Positions 18,460 through 27,041 of a stretch of 30,974 nucleotides of DNA are shown piece by piece. The translations under genes and the position numbers were made by a program. The DNA is from Sergeia podlipaevii. Taxonomy: Eukaryota > Euglenozoa > Kinetoplastea > Trypanosomatida > Trypanosomatidae. The notes under the pieces are model-generated. The model ran no database searches. It saw nothing but the letters and a program-made list of their open reading frames with translations, and was not told the origin of the DNA. Position 1 is the stretch's first letter; every line of letters starts with the position of its first letter. Location: positions 1-30,974 of the forward strand of contig JASANZ010002057.1 in NCBI GenBank assembly GCA_030849805.1, in the 5' to 3' direction.

Positions 18460-19618
18460 GTTTTCCCTCTTCCTGCTCCGATTTGCTACTAGTCTAATGT
18501 AAGTCGCTATCTATATAAGCAGGTAGCGTTGTGGACAAAAATGTATCTATATACTCTATTTTATTTTATCTTTTCTAAAGACCTGCTTAGCGAGGAAATC
18601 TAAATCAATGCTCTATCTACTCTAAATACTGATATGACTATTGATGAAGCCAATAACAATGACAAACATAAAGAGAAAAATAAATAAATAAATGAAATTA
18701 AGCAAAAAAAAAAGAGTACAAAACAGAACCAGTAGTAATACGTATTTTTTTTCCTCTAGTTTTAATCAAAAGCGTCACGCAAACACACAAAAAGGCAGTA
18801 AACAAGTAAAGCGTGCCCACCACACAAAGGAGGATTACTATCATTCAGTCATACTCCTACAGAATTTATACATAACTGTTGTCGTGAGAAAGCATTTAGA
18901 GAACAGAGTCCATGTCCGTTCATCAATGTCATAGACATATAGCTATCTTGCTTGTTTGCACTTTATTTTCTCTGCACACTCTTTCTTCTCTAGCCTAGTC
19001 TCAAACAGTGTTGTCTGTTGAATAGGAATAATGTCGAGACTCGTGCTCATCTCTTTTTTTTTCTTTTCTCTTTTGTTGGCCTCTGCATGTGGTATTTCTG
19101 TGAAGTGCGAAGCGCGTACATGTCATGAGAGCCTAAAGCGCAATTTGCAGTATAATATATAAGATATACAAGAAGTTGAAGAAAAGAAAAGGAAATGAGT
19201 CTACAACAGCACAATGACATAAAACAATAATAGAAAAAAAAAAAAGTAACCTATCAATGAGTTGTAGGAAAAAAAAAAAGAATTGACAGCAATCGTGTCA
19301 GTGGGAAAAAAGAATGAGCTGGTGCCTCGCTGACCCTCCGATACATTAGTTAAGGCGCCTCCGCCGACAAGGTTCAATCTCCCACTCTCCTCAGTGAGGA
19401 TGCATCAATATGCACCTCTATATATAAGTGTGTGCATACAAGAATGATTGCCCAATTAAAAAAAAAAAAAAAAAATGATATAACTATACACGCGCTTTTG
19501 CTTTTGTTGTTATTCACTAAGTGAGTGAATGTGCGTGCGTACATTGACTATGATATCAAAAAAAAAGTGTTCCTGCCATCTCCCCCTCCCCCAAATTGTT
19601 CGTTAGAAGCTTGATCTT
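18460..19618. other. Long AT-rich spacer with a small GC-rich island
   Basis: Probable 3' UTR of the 434-residue gene and 5' UTR of POLIB. Many A runs (A17 near 19458-19474). A GC-rich island at about 19320-19400 stands out against its surroundings and contains GGTTCAATCTCCCAC (19371-19385) and a CCTCAGTGAGG palindrome. A 7-bp hairpin ATTCACT/AGTGAAT lies at 19512-19530. No ORF of credible length and no tRNA cloverleaf could be fitted. Confidence 0.5.
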
Positions 19619-20923
19619 CTAAAACGCTGAGCACCGCTGAGGGAACCCCTGCGAACTACGTGGTTTGGACTTGCTGCTCTTTGTGCTAGACGACTGTGCG
19701 GAGGTACTGTGGCGCCGATTTGTGGCGTTGGGGCTTGCCGTACTGGCAGTGGTGTCGCTCTGTCCCGTACCACTAGTCGGCTCCGCGGTGACCGGTGTTG
19801 CCATACTGCATAGAGTTCCCTGCAAAGACTCGACAGTCACATTCGGTACTATGTGCGTTTGCTTCACTGGCTGCTCAAGAGGCAGTGGTGTGACTGCGTC
19901 TTCCGCCTGTATAGCTGATTTTCGTAAAGGTGATGAAGTACCCAAAGTACGTGCCCGCCACAGCGGTGGAGGGCGGGACGGGGCTGCTGATATGGTGCAC
20001 AGCGTAGCGGTGGTCGAGTAACTTGTGGTGTAGGTGGGTGCTGCAGAACGTGAAAGAGACATTTGTCTTCCCCTACGGGTCTGCTTTTTCTCCGATGCGT
20101 AGGGCCGACGCGTTGGTAACGTAGGTGGTGTCGATGTGCTCACCGACGTTTGCGGAACCCTCCTGACCAGGGCAGCGCCTGAGTGTGTACAATCTGCCGT
20201 GCTATCACTTGGGCAAAAATCTACTCCCCCACGCATAGTTGATGTTGAGTTCAAAGGCGATGACTCAAGTTCGCACGTGGCCTGAAGACTAGAGCCAAGA
20301 GCGGCGAGAAGTGAAAGTGTATCGGCTGTGCGGTTGACGGTCATCTTCAGGAGGCATGCATCGTTCCAGCCAAAGAGCGCGAGCGCCACAAGCGCAACTG
20401 CATGCTCAACAGCGTCATCATGGTCGTCATGCACCGCGCCACTCAAACTGCTGCGTAAGTCGTTGTGAGAGATATATGGGGAAGAAGATTCTGCTGGCGT
20501 TTGACGTGTTGTGATGGAGCTCAGTACCTCGCCAACGAGCCTCTCGATGTCACGGGCACACACCTGAAAGAACCAGTGTGAACGCATCTGCACAGTAGAC
20601 CCCCAGCACAGTAGTGCCAACGCAAGCACTCTCACCTGAAGGCCGGTAGTGTGCACTGTTGGCTCTAGAAGATTCGTGATGCCACTAAGACCCTCCTCGA
20701 GACACTTCATGGACCACTCGCACCCAGCGCGGCTGGTACCCTGCAATACAGTCATGTGCTGAGCAGAAGATAGTACGAGGGAAGTTGTGGAATAGTGTGT
20801 ACTAAATATGTCATGCAGGCCTTTCAGAGTTTGTATTGGGCACTTGGTCGTCACTAGTTGAACCCATGTGTCTGTATAGCACTGCCACACCGGGTCACAT
20901 GCGGGGCGAATGTCAGGATGCAT
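19619..20923 (-). CDS. Unrecognised protein, 434 residues, helical N-terminus and disordered Ser/Thr/Pro-rich tail
   Basis: ATG at 20923. Residues 1-220 are predicted helical, with amphipathic and hydrophobic helices reminiscent of an armadillo- or HEAT-like array (for example VRVLALALLCWGSTVQM and AVEHAVALVALALFGWNDAC), though no repeat consensus is clear. Residues 225-434 are low-complexity, rich in Ser, Thr, Pro, Arg and Ala, with many potential phosphorylation sites and a basic C-terminus. There is no signal peptide. The hydrophobic helices are short and probably buried rather than membrane-spanning. I do not recognise the family. The ORF is long, free of stops and GC-typical for the locus, so the gene is likely real. 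Confidence 0.72.
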   Translation of the reverse strand: MHPDIRPACDPVWQCYTDTWVQLVTTKCPIQTLKGLHDIFSTHYSTTSLVLSSAQHMTVLQGTSRAGCEWSMKCLEEGLSGITNLLEPTVHTTGLQVRVLALALLCWGSTVQMRSHWFFQVCARDIERLVGEVLSSITTRQTPAESSSPYISHNDLRSSLSGAVHDDHDDAVEHAVALVALALFGWNDACLLKMTVNRTADTLSLLAALGSSLQATCELESSPLNSTSTMRGGVDFCPSDSTADCTHSGAALVRRVPQTSVSTSTPPTLPTRRPYASEKKQTRRGRQMSLSRSAAPTYTTSYSTTATLCTISAAPSRPPPLWRARTLGTSSPLRKSAIQAEDAVTPLPLEQPVKQTHIVPNVTVESLQGTLCSMATPVTAEPTSGTGQSDTTASTASPNATNRRHSTSAQSSSTKSSKSKPRSSQGFPQRCSAF

Positions 20924-21808
20924 GGAGGAGGGCCCTCACAATAAATGCACAGGAAATGGCGCGCTGTGTACAGAAGGAAAAGAGGTAAATACTAAAAAGA
21001 AAAGAAAATAGAATGAAGGTTGCAAATGCAAATACAAAGTATATAAAGGGGAAAAGCAGACTGTTGCCAGCGTTGAAGTGGCATGCAGTCCTATGTTTCT
21101 GTGCTAAGTATGGTAGCAGTATTGGTTTCTGTTCTTCTTATTGCCTTTATTTTTGTTTTGTCCCCAAATTGTTTCTGTCACGTTGCCAAATAGTTAGCGT
21201 CGGATTCTTTGACTAATGCTGTCCCAAATGTAAAAAAAAAAGGAAAAAAAAAGGAAAATCGCTAACGGTGTAAGCGATGTAAAAGCAGTCGCATGTTCAT
21301 GAACGCACAGTATTACTTTATGTATGTGTGTATATGTGAGTGTGTGCACGAGAATAACTCTATGCGCCAATAGCATAGAGATGAGATACCATACTCACTG
21401 TGCTTCTATCACATGCTTTATATAGCAAGCGATCCTATCTTGGCGCCGGCGTAACAGCTTTTATCTCTGTGCGTGTGTGTGTGTGTATTTTTAAAATTAT
21501 CCCAGTGTAGAATGAAAAAAAAATGCTATTTATGAATAAAAGTGCAGGCTCCGCTGCTCTGCATGCAGCTCACAGTCCACGCAATGATGTGCGCGCACAT
21601 CCTTTGCAAAAGTCTCATGCACAGCGCAACCGTGTACATGCGTTCATGTGAGCTTCAGCAATCGTGAGACAGTCCAAAGGTGACGAGAAACAAAACAACA
21701 ATAATTACAAACTGCCTTACCACCCAGCATCATCATCCTCATATGCTACATCTTCAAAAGGAGCATATGTTCGTTAAGTTATTCTCCCCCTTTTCCATTC
21801 AGTTTCTT
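20924..21808. other. Spacer, no gene seen
   Basis: Probable 5' UTR of the 434-residue gene and 3' UTR of SURF1. A/G-rich blocks at 20968-21013 and 21230-21258 are candidate polypyrimidine tracts. An 8-bp hairpin CTCTATGC/GCATAGAG (loop 7) is at 21358-21380. A (GT)n run is at about 21470-21487. Confidence 0.45.
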
Positions 21809-22873
21809 TCATTTCTTCGCGCTACCAACTTCACCGCTAGATGCTGTACCATCCTCCTTTGTCTTTGCTGCAGAACTGGCAGCAGCATTGAGCTGCGCTG
21901 CCGCTGCTGCGGTCCCGGAGGAGCCCACCCTCTTAATACGCTCCACCTCTTGCATGGCGTCAAAATACGCAGCCGCCTCCTTCTGGCGAGTTTGTTCTAG
22001 TTTTGTGGCCATCACATTCACGCGCTTGCGCAGCTGAAATATCTCCTGCTGACGGCGCCAGCACTTGCCCATTCCATACATGGAGCCTGCCGCTACTGAG
22101 AACCAGAAAAAGATGTACATGGTATGAACAATGGGAGTAAGATGCACGTAACTCACCTCATCCGCGTCACGACGGCGAGGCCAAGCGTGACCCCGCACCA
22201 TCCTCTGATCATCTCCAGAGAAGTCCTCCAGCATCTCCACGTAGTAGTGATGAGCACCGTGTTCCTTGCAGTTCCCCTCCAGGCTCGACGCACCCCAGCG
22301 GCGAGAATAGTAGTCTCTAATCATATTCCATGGTCTGATCGCTAGCCACGAAAGATCAGCCGCCACGGGGCCAAGATTGTCAGGGCTCTCGCTGAACCAA
22401 CCACCTCCAATATACTCCTCCTTACGCAAAATGCCACGCACCTGCATCGGGGAAAAGCCCTCGCCAATGTACTGAGTCAGCATGGTGCGATGCTTTCCAG
22501 CATCAATAGGAACCCAGCCACGATTCACCATCACAAACTGATTTGTGTTGGCCACTTCAAAAGGTGTCATGATGAGGAACCCGCCGGAACTTTCGTCGGT
22601 GTTAGCAGCGCCTTTGTATGAAGGGATGGGGCGTGGTCCCACTAGGTATGATCCTTCGTTGTCGAGGCAGCCATCAAGAGCAACAGCGTGAAAGTCACAG
22701 TCGTTCGCTTTGGCGTCCTCAGGAGGTAGCTCGTGAAAGGGGGGTCTGTCCATGTTCTCGTGGTTGGCCATCAGCTGCTTCTTCTGACTCCGGCGGAAAA
22801 TCTGCCATATGCCAGCGTTGAATGACACCACGCCACTAAACATGAACGCAATCCCCACGTAATCTGGTCTCAT
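21809..22873 (-). CDS. SURF1-type cytochrome c oxidase assembly protein
   Basis: SURF1/Shy1 proteins sit in the mitochondrial inner membrane and help assemble cytochrome c oxidase (complex IV). This 354-residue product has the family layout: membrane segment at about 5-20 running into GIWQ at 21-24 with basic residues following; VALDGCLDNEGSYLVGPRP at about 64-82; FVMVNRGWVP at 113-122 (the most conserved SURF1 block); a middle intermembrane-space domain; and a second membrane segment at about 247-266. Beyond this it has an atypical C-terminal extension of about 80 residues, a charged helix (about 270-315) and an Ala/Ser/Lys-rich tail, that most SURF1 proteins lack. The start is the ATG at 22873, just after a good acceptor. 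No separate presequence is visible; the first membrane segment may serve for import. Confidence 0.88.
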   Translation of the reverse strand: MRPDYVGIAFMFSGVVSFNAGIWQIFRRSQKKQLMANHENMDRPPFHELPPEDAKANDCDFHAVALDGCLDNEGSYLVGPRPIPSYKGAANTDESSGGFLIMTPFEVANTNQFVMVNRGWVPIDAGKHRTMLTQYIGEGFSPMQVRGILRKEEYIGGGWFSESPDNLGPVAADLSWLAIRPWNMIRDYYSRRWGASSLEGNCKEHGAHHYYVEMLEDFSGDDQRMVRGHAWPRRRDADEVSYVHLTPIVHTMYIFFWFSVAAGSMYGMGKCWRRQQEIFQLRKRVNVMATKLEQTRQKEAAAYFDAMQEVERIKRVGSSGTAAAAAQLNAAASSAAKTKEDGTASSGEVGSAKK

Positions 22874-22891
22874 TGTGGCTGCGTTAGTTTG

Positions 22892-22930
22892 CTAGTGGAG
22901 GAAAGGGGAGTGTGGTAAGGAAAAAAAAAT
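22892..22930 (-). promoter_or_regulatory. Polypyrimidine tract and probable splice acceptor for SURF1
   Basis: On the transcribed strand a T9 run and a C/T-rich stretch (22930-22896) lead to CACTAG ending at 22892, about 18 bases before the ATG at 22873. A second AG at about 22880-22879 is the alternative. The position supports the chosen SURF1 start. Confidence 0.5.
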
Positions 22931-23464
22931 TCGTGTATGCTTGTAAAAAATCTAAGAGAAAAACAGGGAAAAAGAAAGCGGACGATATAAAGAAAGAAAG
23001 AAGATGCTAAGTTTGCAGGTTGCGGCACTACAAATATGTTTGTTACTTATAGAGAGAAATATAAATGTGTGAATCAAGAGAAAAAAAAAATGGCGGGTTT
23101 CGTGCTTGAGCTGCTGAGTACAACCAGAAAGGCGCTTTTGCTATAGCAAAATAAACAAACAAAGCAAGAAGAAAGATGATCAGAAAAGAGACGTTGTAGA
23201 TCAACAAAAAAAAGTTTCCGCACATATTCTAAAATCTCTTTTAAGAGGTAATTATAGAGGTCCTGTTGGCACTTCAGTCACGTGTTGGGTAGATAAATAT
23301 TGAACTGGTGTGTATATATGATGTATCGTAATTCTGCGACCGTACAGCAAAGGGAAAGAAAAAGAGAGTGAGTAAGCAGTGCACCGCAACTTTGCAAGTG
23401 CCGTGTAGTGGCAAGGCACTTGACAACAGCGAATGCAAGAGAGAGGGGGGGGGGAAACGAGCGC
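22931..23464. other. Spacer, no gene seen
   Basis: A-rich, probable 3' UTR of the 119-residue gene followed by leader of SURF1. A9-A10 runs occur near 23080-23090, and a G-rich run lies at about 23443-23453 close to the stop of the 119-residue gene. Confidence 0.4.
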
Positions 23465-23824
23465 TTATGGCGCCTGCTGAGACGCCTGACGACTTTGATG
23501 CTTCTCCAATTCCAGATATAGCCGTTTCAATTCAAAGAAGTAGCCGCGGGACTCCTCTACGGCTTCTGCGTAGACAGCGCATTGTTGCCGTAGACGATGC
23601 AGTTCATTATAGAGCACAAGAATGTCAGCATCCTTGTCTACCTCACTGATTGCCTTCCTACACGCGCGTGCCTCAAGTGCCTGATGATTGCCCTCGCTCT
23701 CCCACTGAGTTCGCTGCATCTTCTCTTCGTCCAGTTTAGCTCTGAGGTCTGCATTCTCACCTCGCAGCCTCGCGTTCTCCTCACGAAGTGCAAGCGCTTC
23801 TTGCCTCTCGCCTTCAGAAAGCAT
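23465..23824 (-). CDS. Small coiled-coil protein, 119 residues
   Basis: The start is ATG 23824 (MLSEGERQEALALREE). The frame is open a little further upstream but without another ATG. The product is almost entirely alpha-helical. A leucine-zipper-like heptad stretch at about 5-40 (REENARLRGENADLRAKLDE) is followed by a second helix at about 66-112 (DADILVLYNELHRLRQQ, then ELKRLYLELEKH). There is no signal peptide, membrane segment or Cys cluster. It is probably a small structural or adaptor protein of the cytoskeleton or flagellum; the family is not recognised. Confidence 0.65.
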   Translation of the reverse strand: MLSEGERQEALALREENARLRGENADLRAKLDEEKMQRTQWESEGNHQALEARACRKAISEVDKDADILVLYNELHRLRQQCAVYAEAVEESRGYFFELKRLYLELEKHQSRQASQQAP

Positions 23825-24846
23825 TATTGGCGATATGTATTGGCTACTATACTGCCTACTTCCTGCACCTACGGTATGTAGTGTTCTTGCTCTCTCCTTC
23901 ACTCGCTCCTAATGTGTGTTTTCTTTCCTAAGTCTTAGTTCCTTTACTCTAGAAAACAAAAGAAGGAGAAGGGAGAAATTCCAGAGAATAACAACAATTG
24001 TTCAAAATAAGAAAAAAAGAAAAAAAAAGTTCAGGACATTCAATAAAACAAATGTACTCTTCTTTAAAAGAGAGAAAGAACTGAGCTTTGCTCTGTGCTC
24101 AGCAAGTATGTGTACATGTGGGGGTATGCTTCATTTGGAGACAGAATAGAGAAATATATATATATATATATCGACAGAGACTCTAATTCTAATCTGCAGG
24201 GCATTGTAGTTGTTAATGCTAATATGTATTTGTTCATTCACAGAGAGAGAGAAACGTAGTTATTCCTTTGTAGTCTGTCCAACAGAAGAAGCAATCATGT
24301 AAAAAGAGAGTCAAAGTACACTCCATCCCGCCGCCGTAACCATCCTAATGGTGGGAGTTGAACCAAAACTGTTTTTTTTTATAATAACTTAAAAGTTGAG
24401 TTTCTTTGGTAATAAAAATAGTAGTAAAGTGAGTTGGCTTGTCCTGAAGTTGGCGGAAAAAAATATATATATAAAAGATATAATTATGCAAAGAGAAAAA
24501 AAAAACGTGACACATAATAATAGCGTCACAAAGGTTCTATACCAAGTAAAATTTAAAAATAAGAAAAGTGTGTTCACTTCTTGCGGTTGATGCTAAGCAA
24601 ACGTTCATTGTACCTACACAAACAAAACAAAACAAAACAAAACAAAGAGGTAAAGGCAAAAATGGTAGTTTTGATGTGCAGCATGAGAAGCATACATTTC
24701 CGGTTTTATGTGCTTCTCATGCTATATCATATATATATATGTAGCTACAATTCAAAAAGAGGGAAAAAAAAAATGTGTCCGATGTGGTCTCCACCATTTG
24801 AAGATGGAAGCACGGCTTCTCGCACTTTGCTTTCCTTCGATTTTCA
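23825..24846. other. AT-rich spacer with a strong hairpin and a GC-rich island
   Basis: A/G-rich runs around 23940-24040 give the likely polypyrimidine tract for the 119-residue gene. Also present: (TA)n at 24155-24172, a GC-rich island at about 24321-24366, an (AAAAC)n run near 24619-24645, and a 13-bp inverted repeat at 24680-24723. No gene is seen. Confidence 0.5.
24680..24723 (-). repeat. 13-bp perfect inverted repeat, RNA hairpin candidate in a 3' UTR
   Basis: AGCATGAGAAGCA at 24680-24692 is the exact reverse complement of TGCTTCTCATGCT at 24711-24723, with an 18-base loop. It lies 124 bases below the stop codon of the 154-residue gene, so it would be in that gene's 3' UTR. Trypanosomatid 3' UTR stem-loops can control mRNA stability or translation; that role here is inference. 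Confidence 0.6.
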
Positions 24847-25311
24847 CTAACTGTGCGTCGTGAAACGTGAGTATACACGCGACGCTATATACACAGTGCA
24901 CACTAGTATGCTGACTTGAAGCACCCGCTTACCGCAAGTGAAATGGTGTTGTGTTGCGCATGTGTCGCTTGTCAGAGTGTAGCCTGTGAGACTGTCTGTA
25001 GAGCACGCACTCACCATTGTGGTGGCTCCACACGCCGGCGCTGGCATCGACACCTGTATACCCCGACCTTCACACTTTTCTCTTTGATTCTCACGTTTCG
25101 TGGTGAGCCATGCGATGTCGTCCAGAGTAAGAGGGGGCACCTTGGGAGAGACGAACAGCGGCTCATTGGAGTCTTCTGAGTGCGTGTCAGCGCCGTCCAC
25201 CATGGCATCGTCGATTTTGTGCTCGTGTGTCTCCCACTGAAGCTTCACGCTGCGTGGTACAAACATCTCGTGGCCGCAGTAGTGCACGCGTACTAGCGGC
25301 TCGGTTGACAT
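24847..25311 (-). CDS. Small protein with C-terminal membrane segment, 154 residues
   Basis: The start is ATG 25311 (MSTEPLVRVHYCGHEMFVPR). The N-terminal 25 residues look like a short beta-rich, ubiquitin- or PB1-like beginning, followed by an acidic region (about 30-75) and a Cys/Thr-rich stretch. The last 30 residues contain a hydrophobic segment (VLQVSILVCTVYIASRVY) followed by RFTTHS, the layout of a tail-anchored membrane protein with a cytosolic N-terminus. Tail-anchored proteins go to the ER or the outer mitochondrial membrane; the flanking basic residues do not decide which. I do not recognise the family. Confidence 0.65.
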   Translation of the reverse strand: MSTEPLVRVHYCGHEMFVPRSVKLQWETHEHKIDDAMVDGADTHSEDSNEPLFVSPKVPPLTLDDIAWLTTKRENQREKCEGRGIQVSMPAPACGATTMVSACSTDSLTGYTLTSDTCATQHHFTCGKRVLQVSILVCTVYIASRVYSRFTTHS

Positions 25312-27041
25312 GATCACTTTGACTGAGCACAGAAACAAAATAGTGCCAGAAAAAAAAATGTGTGTGTGTATGTCCTTTTTAAATAGTAAAGAGAAAAAGA
25401 GGTAAAATATAAGGGATCCAAACTACACTCTGCCACAACTGTTGCTTGAAAAAAAAAAAAAGAATAATAATAATAATAATAATATTAATAATAACAAAAT
25501 CACAGTGCTTATTTAAAGGCGTGTTTGTTCTGCTTGGCACGCAGCATTTATGTGTATATCGCACTACGCATGCATGTTTGCGATAAAGAATAAGACAAGA
25601 TAGATTTCGATTTCAAACGTTTTCTTAAATGCGCTTGGCATTCATACAATGTGTGTGTGTATGTATGTATGTATGTGTAGAAATGGTAACAGTACTAATA
25701 GAAAGCACATCTCACTATCGGTACTGAAAAGCAGCCTGGAAAAAAACAAACATGAAATTGTGCAGTAAGTATATCCACAAGAACCTATCACAGATCTTTT
25801 TCCTACCACTGTTCTGCCATGTTTCAGTTCACTCAATTCAATGCGCACATGCATACACATTGTTTTCATTTTGATCATATATTTTTTTCTCGCCATTTTT
25901 CCATCTGAAGAAGGGAGATGTTCGATGAAAGTACTGTGCACAACACATGCAAAATAGAAAAGAGAAGGAAGATGTTGATCTTTTGCATTAGTTTCGTGAC
26001 CATACTGCGCAGTTGTGGGTCGCAAAGCAAGTAAAATATATCCTCAGCACAGCAGCAGGTCAGCAGCATGAGAGGGAAAATATCAGAAGGAAAAAAAAAA
26101 TGATAGCAGGTGTACTGAAGCCCCACTGCGTGAGTAGATTGACAAAAAAAACAGATCTGTGTATCCCTGCTATAATTATTTTGCTTTTCCATTCTGTTCT
26201 GATGCGGATGTTGCTGCCGTTTCTTCATCGCTTAAAACGACAATACTCCTCAAGGTACGGCGAGACACAGAGAAAGAGAGAGAGAAAGAAAAAAAAAATG
26301 ACTCGCATGTGTGATACCTACAATATAGAGAAGTTGGTATACAAGCAGTAGCATATGCATGTGATCCCTTGTATGGTAGGAGACCCTTACTCAAAAAAAA
26401 AAAAAATCAAGAAGCAATGTGCCCTGCTTTAATGAAAGGGAGATCCACCTACATACAGCAGCAAGAAGTAGTGAGGCTAGACAGTCAAAAAAAAAAAAAA
26501 GGAATCGCTCATTCCCTCAATGATAACAGCAACAACAACATCCACAAACACACACATACACACCAAAAGAAAGTTATGTCGCAATTTGTAAATAATCAAC
26601 AAGTAATATACAACATATATTTAAAAAAATGACGGTGTGACATAAAAAAAAAAAGATATAATAAAAAAAGTGCAATAAAAATGAAAAAAAAGAGAGGCAA
26701 ATATGATACATAAAGTAGCTCGAACACTTGCAAACGAAATGTATCCATTTTTTTTTTCCTTTACATGCAGAAGCATAAAAAGGAAAAAAAAAATGGTAAA
26801 AGAAAAATCAACGCAATAGGAAATTAGAATGAAAGAGACCCCAGTTGGCCCCCTGTATGCTTGATGCCAAGTAGTAGTAGGTGCTGGTGTTGCTTTGTGG
26901 GTTGCATATTCCTTCGAGTACACAGTAACAGATAGGCCTCTTGGTTGTGCTGCTCATCGCTGACTTCGCATCAAACATTGCATCCCCCTCTCGACTCCAA
27001 ACATACAGTAAAGGAGAGAGAGGGGGGGGTAGGTAGGTAGG
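25312..27041. other. Longest spacer, 1.7 kb, probably mostly the kinesin 3' UTR
   Basis: AT-rich with many A9-A14 runs, an (AAT)n run near 25463-25492, GT microsatellites (25649-25678) and A/C repeats (26540-26563). Short frames here encode Phe/Lys/His-rich low-complexity peptides and no family was recognised. A/G-rich blocks near 25447-25462 and 26266-26300 could be polypyrimidine tracts. A small unrecognised gene near 25642-26025 cannot be fully excluded, but I do not support one. Confidence 0.5.

Noticed and set aside
14646..18492. Numerous plus-strand and other-frame ORFs of 60-160 codons across POLIB
   Set aside because: Shadows of the long polymerase gene with no domain of their own.
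24155..24172. (TA)n, (GT)n, (AAT)n and A-run microsatellites across the spacers
   Set aside because: Common in trypanosomatid intergenic DNA; noted with the spacers but not individually informative.
24330..24366. Possible tRNA from a B-box-like GGTTCAACTCC
   Set aside because: The T-arm stem does not pair beyond two bases and no A box, anticodon arm or acceptor stem can be formed.
25642..26025. Minus-strand frame of 127 codons in the long spacer
   Set aside because: Ends in a translated GT/AT microsatellite and starts without a proper ATG; no recognisable feature.
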